From Elysia chlorotica (Eukaryota; Mollusca; Gastropoda; Plakobranchidae), in contig RQTK01000034.1 in the NCBI GenBank assembly GCA_003991915.1, positions 62,090 through 126,089 on the forward strand: a stretch of 64,000 bases of DNA, in the 5' to 3' direction. The notes under the pieces were generated by a model. The model saw only the letters and a program-made list of their open reading frames with translations, was not told where the DNA came from and ran no database searches. A program made the translations under genes and the position numbers. This document shows positions 1 through 12,000 of the stretch, piece after piece (the stretch's first letter is position 1; each line of letters opens with the position of its first letter).

Positions 1-312
1 TATATATATATATATAGGACTCCAGTGCTTTTGTCGTCTGCTACAGAGCGTCTTCAATTCCAACGATAGAGCGGCAACTCCAACTGCAGCTCAACGCTCT
101 TCAGAGATGAGCAGACACAAACAGCTTCAAATTCTCTCCCCAGAAAACGATAGCTGTTCATTTTTGTAATAAAAAGAAATTTAACAAGGATCCTGATCTC
201 TACATCGGCCGCGGCCAAAGAATTCCTGTTGAAGAAGAAGCTGGGGTTAAATTTCGCCCCACAATATCATTTAGTTGTATAATTTGTCTCATGCCCCCTG
301 TGCCTGTTTCAG
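1..312 (+). other. 3' end of a WDCP intron
   Basis: Begins with a (TA)n run at 1-16 and ends in the acceptor CAG at 310-312. No upstream WDCP exon is visible. The open frames here do not resemble a known protein. Confidence 0.7.
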
Positions 313-3300
313 ACACGTGACGAGCGTCCATTGGAGCAGTCCTGGGACAGGCGGGGCTTCGAACTGCGCACCCCCTGAGTCGGCCTCTCCTGGCGCGCTG
401 CCGTGCCACCTGTGTGTGGTCCACCAACAGAACGTGACCGTGTGGCGAGTGAGCGGGGCTCTGCCTCGGCTCAGCTTCAAGCAGGTCCGCAAGATCAACG
501 TCAGGCCCGTGCCACAGGGTGAGTCGAGTATTAGAGCTGTTGTAACACTGGCTAGATCTAACTTGCAGTGACTCATGTATTAAATGTGTTGTAACACTGG
601 CTAGATCTAACTTGCAATGACTCGTGTATTAAATGTGTTGTAAGACTGGCTAGATCTAACTTGCAATGACTCATGTATTAAATGTGTTGTAACACTGGCT
701 AGATCTAACTTGCAATGACTCATGTATTAAATGTGTTGTAAGACTGGCTAGATCTAACTTGCAATGACTCATGTATTAAATGTGTTGTAAGACTGGCTAG
801 ATCTAACTTGCAATGACTCATGTATTAAATGTGTTGTAAGACTGGCTAGATCTAACTTACAGTGACTCATGTATTAAATGTGTTGTAAGACTGGCTAGAT
901 CTAACTTGCAATGACTCATGTATTAAATGTGTTGTAACACTGGCTAGATCTAACTTGCAATGACTCATGTATTAAATGTGTTGTAACACTGGCTAGATCT
1001 AACTTACAGTGACTCATGTATTAAATGTGTTGTAAGACTGGCTAGATCTAACTTGCAATGACTCATGTATTAAATGTGTTGTAAGACTGGCTAGATCTAA
1101 CTTGCAATGACTCGTGTATTAAATGTGTTATAAGACTGGCTAGATCTCACTTACAGTGACTCATGTATTAAACGTGTTATAAGACTGGCTTTTCAAAGTG
1201 ATGCAGTCTCTATTTTTTGTTGAAATTGTTGCTATCTTTCTTTGTCTTTTAAAACCATTTTATTCCTTTTCCCAGTAGAACTTTACAATGAAGCATATGA
1301 TTACCATAATCTGTTTAAAATGTGGATTGGTTAAACCAGATATTTTATAAATTATTTACCAAATGACTGATGGCAATTTACTGAGCATCCTGCCGCCGCT
1401 GTCCCCTCAGGCTGTCTGTGGCACCCGAGCAATGACATCCTGTGCCTGCTGAGCCGACACCAGTGCAGCTTCTACTTCAAGCATGACGAGAACAAGGCCA
1501 GCTACGCTTTCCCGGCGCTAGAAAGGTTAGCTACGCTCACACACTCCTACAGTTAGTCACTTTCTAATCTAAATGGTTTGGATCACAGTTTTTCCAGTAG
1601 GTTAAAATTCCTGGTCATTTTATGCAAATATTCGGCTTAAAACTGGTCATTTCAGCAATGAAAAAGATGTGTATTTTGACTTTCTGTTTTATAACTAGAG
1701 TAAAGTATTCGTTGCTTGTATCACGTCTGATACGCCAGAAGCTTCATGGTTTGACTCGGGTTGGGGATCAAATATAGTACACAAAATGGTTTCATCTTCT
1801 TTCCTCTTGAGTCTATACTTTTGTTGGCAATGCTTTACTTGATGAAGTCCCTCTGTGATCCTGTGGGTGAGTGCAGACTGTGTTTGCTTGGTTTTGTTTC
1901 AGTGGGAAGATCTCGTGCGGCTGCTGGAGCCCAGATGGAACCAAGCTTATCCTGGGCATCGGAACAGCTCTTCTGGTTAGTGCTCGTATCAAGTTTTCAT
2001 AAAGCTTACAATGTCTGTGTGTCTAAAACAAGAGAGAACCTGTGTATATAGACCATTTGTTACATAAACTTTACAATGTCTGTGTCTGAAACAAGAGAGA
2101 ACCTGAGTAAAAAGGCCATTTGTTACATAAACTTTACGATGTCTGTGTGTTTAAAACAAGAGAGAACCTGTTTATATAGACCACTTGTTACATAAACTTT
2201 ACAATGTCTGTGTGTCTGAAACAAGAGAGAACCTGTGTATATAGGCCATTTGTTACATAAACTTTACAATGTCTGTGTGTCTGAAACAAGAGAGAACCTG
2301 TGTATATAGGACCATTTGTTACATAAACTTTACAATGTCTGTGTGTCTGAAACAAGAGAGAACCTGTGTATATAGACCACTTGTTACATAAACTTTACAA
2401 TGTCTGTGTGTCTGAAACAAGAGAGAACCTGTGTATATAGACCACTTGTTACATAAACTTTACGATGTCTGTGTGTTTAAAACAAGAGAGAACCTGTTTA
2501 TATAGACCACTTGTTACATCATTGGACTTGTACAAATTAATTTCCTTTTGGCATTGATTTTGCCCATTGATTAGCTCTTGAAAGAGTTTGCCTTGAATGC
2601 AATTTCTCAAAATTAGCTTCTCTTGAGTGGGTTGTTCTTTATGTTACCGCCACTTTATTTCTATGAAAGGGCAGCTGCAGGTTTAGATACAAAGATTATC
2701 TGTTCTTATTCCATGGACAGGATATATACTGCTTAAATTATATATATATAGATAGATGTATACTTAGCAATACATTACTTTTTTTTCAACAAATAAGCAA
2801 CATAACATTAACAATGATTACAATCTTCATTATATGGGCTTTCTCACACCCTTATCCTGCACTCCAGATCTACCGGTGGGAGGATGTTGGACAGTCTATC
2901 AGTGATTTTTCTGCAGCAGCGTGGAGAATACCAGGGTAAATCAAACTTGTTCTCCAGCTTTGGTTTAATTAACTTAGACCTGCATGTGTGCAGACAATTG
3001 TCGGATTTCCGACAATCACGTCCGATCAGCTAAATTTTACGACCAAACTCGAGTGGCATCATATGGGCGTGCCGGCAACCTGCCACCCTATCAGCTGCTA
3101 GCAGTTAAGCTCCGACACTGGATCCTCGGATTGCCGACATTGTCGTCAAGTTTCCGACAATATTCTCGGAAAATAATTTTTAGCTCATCAGGAATCTCAG
3201 CTATGATCAAAACTCTCCACTCTCAGAAAACCAAAAAGTGTATCTATTCCAAATTTAAATCGACCATGCCAGTTAGTCAATTTTTTCGTATTAGAGCCTT

Positions 3301-6001
3301 TTGCCGAAGTCCGTTTCGCTCGTTCACATTGAATGCAATTATGTAACTCGCTTTCTTGAATTTACTGATCATCGTTTATCTCTTTCTTTATACTCTTAAC
3401 ATCAATTTGGCCAAGTTTAGTAAAATTTGACACTACCGTAGCACAGTTCTCACATAGCTAAAATAGTCATGCCCTAGATCTAACCCTGAAAGTTTCTGGG
3501 CTGAACTCAACATAGCCAAAACAGTCATGCCCTAGATCTAACTCTGAAAGTTTCTGGGCTGAACCAACATAGCCAAAATAGTCATGCCCTAGATCTAACC
3601 CTGAAAGTTTCTGGGCTGAACTCAACATAGCCAAAATAGTCATGCCCTAGATCTAACTGTGAAAGTTTCTGGGCTGAACTCAACATAGCCAAAATAGTCA
3701 TGCCCTAGATCTAACTGTGAAAGTTTCTGGGCTGAACTCAACATAGCCAAAATAGTCATGCCCTAGATCTAACAATGAAAGTTTCTGGGCTGAACTCAAC
3801 ATAGCCAAAATAGTCATGCCCTAGATCTAACTCTGAAAGTTTCTGGGCTGAACTCAACATAGCCAAAATAGTCATGCCCTAGATCTAACTCTGAAAGTTT
3901 CTGGGCTGAACTCAACATAGCCAAAATAGTCATGCCCTAGATCTAACTGTGAAAGTTTCTGGGCTGAACTCAACATAGCCAATGACGTCATGCCCTAGAT
4001 CTAACTCTGAAAGTTTCTGGGCTGAACTCAACATAGCCAAAATAGTCATGCCCTAGATCTAACTGAAAGTTTCTGGGCTGAACTCAACATAGCCAAAATA
4101 GTCATGCCCTAGATCTAACAATGAAAGTTACTGGGCTGAACTCAACATAGCTAAAACAATCATGCCCTAGATCTAACTGTGAAAGTTTCTGGGCTGAACT
4201 CAACATAGCCAAAACGTCATGCCCTAGATCTAACTGTGAAAGTTTCTGGGCTGAACTCAACATAGCCAAAATAGTCATGCCCTAGATCTAACTCTGAAAG
4301 TTTCTGGGCTGAACTCAACATAGCCAAAATAGTCATGCCCTAGATCTAACTCTGAAAGTTTCTGGGCTGAACTCAACATAGCCAATGACGTCATGCCCTA
4401 GATCTAACCCTGAAAGTTTCTGGGCTGAACTCAACATAGCCAATGACGTCATGCCCTAGATCTAACCCTGAAAGTTTCTGGGCTGAACTCAACATAGCTA
4501 AAATAGTCATGCCCTAGATCTAACTGTGAAAGTTTCTGGGCTGAACTCAACATAGCCAATGACGTCATGCCCTAGATCTAACTGAAAGTTTCTGGGCTGA
4601 ACTCAACATAGCTAAAATAGTCATGCCCTAGATCTAACCCTGAAAGTTTCTGGGCTGAACTCAACATAGCTAAAATAGTCATGCCCTAGATCTATGCAAC
4701 TCTGAAAGTTTCTGGGCTGAACTCAACATAGCTAAAATAGTCATGCCCTAGATCTAACAATGAAAGTTTCTGGGCTGAACACAACATAGCCAAAAAAAGT
4801 CATGCCCTAGATCTAACTCTGAAAGTTTCTGGGCTGAACTCAACATAGCCAATGACGTCATGCCCTAGATCTAACTCTGAAAGTTTCTGGGCTGAACTCA
4901 ACATAGCCAAAATAGTCATGCCCTAGATCTAACTGTGAAAGTTTCTGGGCTGAACTCAACATAGCCAATGACGTCATGCTGCACACTCCGCACAGTTCAG
5001 CCGGAAATTCCCCATGCACTGAACTTATGAGACATTATGTGGAGTTGATCAAATTCTGTTGATAACTGAAAACTGGTAGTATTTTAACTTTAAAAAAATT
5101 ATTAGGCTCCTTATTTTTCAACTCAAGCTTGATCAGAAATTTATTTCCGATCTATCTACATATAGGAATCTAGAACTAGTTATAATCTACCTAAACCTGT
5201 CAAGTCAGTGATTGATTGGCGCGTGTGTGAGCTGCCCCAATATCCCTTGTCTCCTAAGCTCACCGATTGGCTCGGCCGTTGTGGCCAAGCGCTCGCAAAT
5301 AAAATGCCGGATTTGGGGGGAAATTATACGCATTGACTAAACTCAACCAAGTTTTAAATGTGACTTTAGTAAATTATATATTCACACTGATCAGTTATCA
5401 TTCTTGCATTCTTGATTGAAGTGCTTATGTAATTTTGTTTTTATTTTTTTATTCCCATTTTAGCATTGGGTAGATCTTATATTTGCATTTAACTAAAAGA
5501 TATGCACCCATTTTATTTTTTCTAATGCAATTAGAATGTTACAAAATGTATATTTCTCATTTGTATCTTTTACTAAGCTGCTCTGACATCCTACAATGTA
5601 TTTGTTTTTCATCACCTTACATAGCTTTCAGTTTCACTCCCAATATATTTCCCTTCTCGTCTAAAAAAAAAAAAAAAATGAAACCATGCATTTTGAAGAT
5701 CTTATTTTGTATTTTGAAATTGTACACATTTATTAATGTTTCTGATTTCCCATTCCGTTATTGTTTTAGCCTGGAAGGTCAGCTGACTTCTATATCTCCT
5801 GTCCTGAAAGACTCGGTCGTGGTTGCCACAGAGATGTCCCTAGAGACGCTGTGCAGACAGGATCTGTTCACCGTACCGGGTGAGAACAAACTCAGTCTCC
5901 CTCAGTCTTAGCAGCAAAATAAAGTCAGTGTGATCTTACTTTCTAAAATGTCCTACATATACCAAATTTACCCTGTGTTTTTGATGTACTCAGTGTCACA
6001 G

Positions 6002-6049
<48 letters not shown>

Positions 6050-9000
6050 GTGAAATAGAATTGACAGCGAGTTTTCTTTTCAACACCCACGTGTTATCTG
6101 TGACAACAAAGTGAGGAAAAACAGTTGTATATGTTTCCATGCTCATATGTTATTTTATATCTAGTATATTCTGAATACTAGGCTATTTGAGAAAATCAAA
6201 ATGACCACCTATTCTTTTTTACTGGAGGGATGTAAAAACACTAATAACATAGCACTTTTACATTTTTATGTAATGAAACTATACATTTTTAGAAAGGGGA
6301 TAAAATTTTCTTTCACCTAATACCAAATACATGCTAGTGGAGTAGTCACTGTGCAAAGGATAAGGCAAGGAACATGACAACAGAAAAGACAATAGATAAT
6401 AAAATATTTTTCCACCCAAATTTGCATCACCTTCTACAAAAAAAATAAAGGCATGATGTAGATTAGAGAAAGAAAGAGTTTTTATTTATCTAGTTTCATA
6501 TAAGACGAAAATCTCTAAAAACTACCAATTAGGACAGAAACAATGCCAAGAAAAAAAATAAGGTCTGCTTTATGAAAATTCACCATTTTAGGGTAAAAAC
6601 AAGGAATGTTCCGTTTGTCTTTTTTCTCACTCGTCAGTCAGTGAAAGTATAAAGTACAATATGTTGTATTACTTTTACACTATATCAAATATCTGTTCTA
6701 GGAGCAAAGTTGTAGATTTTTAAAAAGTCACAACCAGTCAGCTCAGTACATGAAAACACCATTGATTGTAAAGCTGTATCACTTCGAACTTAGCTAAAAG
6801 AAATACATGTAATGGGTTACTGTAATTGTATCTCAGAGCCACAATTTATCATTGGATTTATTTGTCACTGAAAGCTAACGCCAAAATGAATAGATCTAGA
6901 TTAGAAAAAACACCCACATAACTTGACCACACATTTCAAACAGGAATATGCTTGGATCTACACCGAAACATTGAGTGTCACAACACCAAAACATTGAGTG
7001 TCACAAAACCTAAACATTGAGTGTCACAAAACCTAAACATTGAGTGTCACATTACTTAAACATTGAGTGTCACAACACTAAACATCGAGTGTCACAACAT
7101 CTAAACATTGAGTGTCACAACACTTAAACATTGAGTGTCACAGCACCTAAACATTGAGTGTCACAACACCTAAACATTGAGTGTCACAACACTTAAACAT
7201 TGAGTGTCACAACACTGAAACATTGAGTGTCACAACATCTAAACATTGAGTGTCACAACATCTAAACATCGAGTGTCACAACATCTAAACATTGAGTGTC
7301 ACAACACTTAAACATTGAGTGTCACAACACCTAAACATCGAGTGTCACATTACCTAAACATTGAGTGTCACATTACCTAAACATTAAAATAATAAGTTAC
7401 TGTAACTGCAACTCAGAGCCACAATTTATCATTGGAATTATTTGTCACTGAAATCTAAAGCCAAAATGTATAGATCTAGGTTTTAAAAAACACTAAACAT
7501 TGAGTGTCACAACATCTAAACATTGAGTGTCACAACACTAAACATTGAGTGTCACAACACCTAAACATTGAGTGTCACAACACCTAAACATTGAGTGTCA
7601 CAACATCTAAACATTGAGTGTCACAACATCTAAACATTGAGTGTCACAACATCTAAACATTGAGTGTCACAACACCTAAACATTGAGTGTCACAACATCT
7701 AAACATTGAGTGTCACAACATCTAAACATTGAGTGTCACAACATCTAAACATTGAGTGTCACAACACCTAAACATTGAGTGTCACAACACCTAAACATTG
7801 AGTGTCACAACATCTAAACAAACAAATTAAATTCTTAACAGATTGAAAGTAAGATGTATGGATCTATATCCTAGACCATAAAGATCCTTTATAAAATGAA
7901 GAGAGACATGTAGTGACTGCGTTAGTAAGTTCTACAATGAACAATAAAACGAAAATGAGAAATAAGATGTAGATCTATCTAGATACCTTTAGACAGAAAT
8001 AAAGAAGAAAAGAACTGCTTGGTCACAACATGAATAAGTGTACAGGCCAACATACCTAGTCACGGATCAAACTGCTATAATCCAAGATAACTACATGTAT
8101 TGATCACTGATGAATGTCACTAGACATCAAAACCCTCAGCCCTCTGAGCAGATGGGAACCAGACCAACACAGAGAGGAGAAGACTCAGTGGCCTCATTAG
8201 AAAGGATGGTTTGATGAATCGATGAATCATCAATGTCTAATCTATGTATCTAAAATGTAAATCTAAATTACTGATGTCACTGAGTGCAAGATCTAGAAGT
8301 AGAAGTTAGACCGTGTTGTGAATAGAATAGAATTTTTAAAAATAAGCGAGCTGCAAGTTAGATCTACATCGCATACAGTGATGGACATGTGGACAAAAGG
8401 ACGCTCCACAGGTTTACACAATTAGTTAGACATGTCGATCTATGTTATGTTAGAACACAAAATCATTCTGCGTTGTCTTTGTCTACAGAGGCTATACGAA
8501 CGCGTTTCATTCATTTACTGGTAGATACGCAGTAACAAGCTCAGATCGATCACTGCGCATGCGCACCGAGGCCTAATTCAAGCTCGGCCAATCACAGAAT
8601 GGTTGGAGAAGACCACACAAATTATGATGTGCTCACAAATTTGCATGACCTGATTAACAAAGATAAAAGTCCAAGTTTTCAGACCGTACCAAATGTTTAC
8701 GGGTTGAGGGGGTGTGTTATTTTTCAGTCTAGTCCTTTATAAAATTTTGATTTTGGTTCTCTCATATAACAAAGTTTTATTTAAATCTTTTTATTTTTTT
8801 TTTTTTTTTTAGTTTTTTTTTTTAATTAATTAATATTTTGTAAAAATTTATATTAAACAAAAATTTTTTTACACTTGATTTTGGTTTTTTAATGGATATT
8901 TTGGTTACGTCTTGGAGAGTCTATTTGTAGTGTGTCTTAATTTTCTAGCCTAGATCTACGCCTCAAAGTCGATCTTAGAGTGGATTCTAATCTGGTCAGA

Positions 9001-12000
9001 AAAAGTCAAATTAGAGTGGACTGTAATCCCGGCCTCAGTGGTTTAAAGAAATGTATTTATCTTTTTTTATTTCCCCTGTGTGAACAAGATTTCCTGATCA
9101 ATTACAAAAAGACAATCATGTCATACCTTAACTCTGTTGTCTTTTTCCGTGTTCAGACATTCGCAGCAGCCCAAGCGCAGACGGTATCATACGTCCTGAC
9201 ACCTCTGCCTCTCCTTCTGAAGCTCTTTTCAATCTCCGCAGAAATGAGCAGGTATGTACTGGTTAAAATCTGCTGCATATAGGCCCTACCAATTTAATCT
9301 CAAATTTCTGTTAAAAGATTTAAGATAATGTATATAGAAGCGAGTTATGTGTATGCCTCCATCAATCATTCAATGCACTTGCCTTGTGTTTCTAGCGAGT
9401 TATGTGTATGCCTCCATCAATCATTAAATGCGCTCGCCTTGTGTTTCTAGCGAGTTATGTGTATGCCTCCATCAATCATTAAATGCGCTCGCCTTGTGTT
9501 TCTAGCGAGTTATGTGTATGCCTCATTAAATGCGCTCGCCTTGTGTTTCTAGCGAGTTATGTGTATGCCTCATTCAATGCGCTCGCCTTGTGTTTCTAGC
9601 GAGTTATGTGTATGCCTCCATCAATCATTCAATGCGCTCGCCTTGTGTTTCTATCCCGACGAAGGCGCCAGGAGCCAACGCGTCCAGCCTGGTCCTGATC
9701 CACCTGCACGACTCCGGCGACCCCAGCAAGCTCACGTCTGTTCCGCTCAAGGGCGTCGTCACTCCGGATATTCTTCTCTATGAGGTAACTCTGAGGTAGC
9801 GCTGTGCTCACTCTGCAATCACTGGAGCGCCGGACTTTGGATCTCATTCACAGCTTAATTTTGTTTCTTCAAGATCTTTAAGTCTTCTGAATAACTACAT
9901 CATTTTCTATGTTTTCTTTAACCCTAGACGTGTTTAGGACCGATTAAATCGGCCATTAAGTTGCTTGTGTAGTGTTACGACCGATCAAAGAGGGTTTATT
10001 ATATGGCTGTCTAAAGCTTCTGGACACCTTCTAATAAATTGAAACTATTCCTATATGAAGAAAGAAGAGTTCCATTTCCTTCCAGTGATGTTTTGAATGC
10101 AGATAACAGTTGTTTTCAGCTCATACTTCTACATTTTGACACTCGATTTTCACTTGAAAGCCACTATATCTAACAATATCTGACCAAGGAGCAGGTCTAC
10201 CAGGAAGGAAATTACGCCTTGCTCCATATGAGTCGGTCAATTATTGGCCCAGCATGAGAACTTGAAAGTAACAGTTTGCTTCCTTTCACGTTGCTTTAGA
10301 AATATGACTATATGACATCTGCATTCATCAACCTAGTTTAGTTTGCATAAAAAGTCAATGATTTGTTTAGTTTGAGGGCTAGAGTTGTGTGTTAACCTGT
10401 GACTCTGGTAATTGTTTTCCAGAAAAGCAGCCAGTGCGTGGTGGTCGGGAGCAACACCCAGAGACAGATCCACATCTATGCTGTGCTGGACAAGCACCTG
10501 GCTTACTGTGGAGACGTGGTCAGTCCACACATGGGATTTGTTGTTCATGCTCACCGCTCATTGTAATGCTAGTTTTAATCTCTGATAGATTGGCATATGT
10601 CAAATCTGAGGTGAAACAAGTTGGTTCGTATTTCCTGATAATTATCTATCATAAATTCAGACCTGCCAACTTTCCGCTTTCATTCCCACTCACTCGTCGA
10701 GATTTACGTTTCCCGCCCAATCATGGAAAATCTCGCTCAGACGCGCTAAAAAAAACTTTTTATGTTTTTGTGTGTGTCGTAAATTGAAATGAAAATAATC
10801 CGATTTGGCTGTCAAAGTGCCTGGAGACGCCCAAACCATAATGAATACGTTGTGTGATGTTGATTTGATGAAGTTGGTACCTGTTATTAGCCAATATTGC
10901 TGAATAATTATAATTTACGTAGACTCGGACACACTATCCTATCAACAATAATAAAATAAGCTTTACCAGAAATCTTTTTTAGAAAGACAATCATTTACCT
11001 TTATTGATAAACGCCCTGTCTGAGGGTTAATACATGTAATACAACTCCAGAATGTCAAGATATGAATCAGTGCTTGACAATTACATTGTGTACCTAGATC
11101 TATAGTGGATCTCAACAACAGCGCTTATACTAGGCAAGATTTTACAGAAGTATAAACACTCCTCTCTCTACAAAAAATATTTTTCAATCCCCCCTCACTC
11201 TACTGGGCTTTGCTCCTATACACACAAAGCACAGATCTACTCTAGAAAACTCTTATACCTAGGAGCTCAAGAAATTTCCTGAATCTTTGCGTACATAAAT
11301 ATTTGATAACCCTAGACCTACACGCCCATCGCACAAACCATGATTTACCCAGACCCAACAAGTAGGGAAAAAATGTGGCCACATTATAAATCCATGCAGA
11401 AATCTCTCTGCCTGTCTTCTGTCTTCTGTCTCCTCATTTGCTTGAAATTGAATCTTTGCGTACATAAATATTTGATAACCATAGACCTACACGCCCATCA
11501 CACCAACCAAGTCCTCTGCCCTGTTAGGGACTATTTTAGGGAAGTAAAATCTATTCTATTGAAACGGAAGATGTGTGGATCAATACAAAAAGGTTCTATC
11601 ACAAGAGCGTATTAACCCGACCTCCGTGTGTGCAGCGTGATGGGAAAAACTTTGAGTAAGTTCTAGCACTTTCTTCGAGCTGGTCGCAGCCGCTTTTCTG
11701 AACACTACTATGAAGTAGCCTACGTGCGAGCAATGTCACATGTTGGTATCGACTTTATTTGTTAGGATTAGGAATTTTAGTAATGGCCAAAATTACTAAT
11801 TAATTTAGTCTTAATTTTCCTGGAAATGGACCTGGGCCTAGACCGAGTACGACCGGAATACGATCAACCAGGCCTGTGTTTGTGTATCATCTAAACTTTT
11901 CAAAGTCCTGATTTTTTCTTTAAAAATATTGTGGATTGATGCCGTGAATAACAATCCATAGTTATTGATAAATGTGCCATGAAAGACAATAAGAAGAAGG

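Noticed and set aside
2984-3346. 120-codon open frame on the + strand
   Set aside because: Intronic, no recognised domain, no conserved splice phase; composition like flanking non-coding DNA.
6964-7820. Regular 22-bp direct repeats resembling a CRISPR array
   Set aside because: Units are contiguous with no unique spacers, and the genome is eukaryotic.
9629-9847. 72-codon minus-strand open frame
   Set aside because: Shadow of the WDCP exon at 9665-9784.
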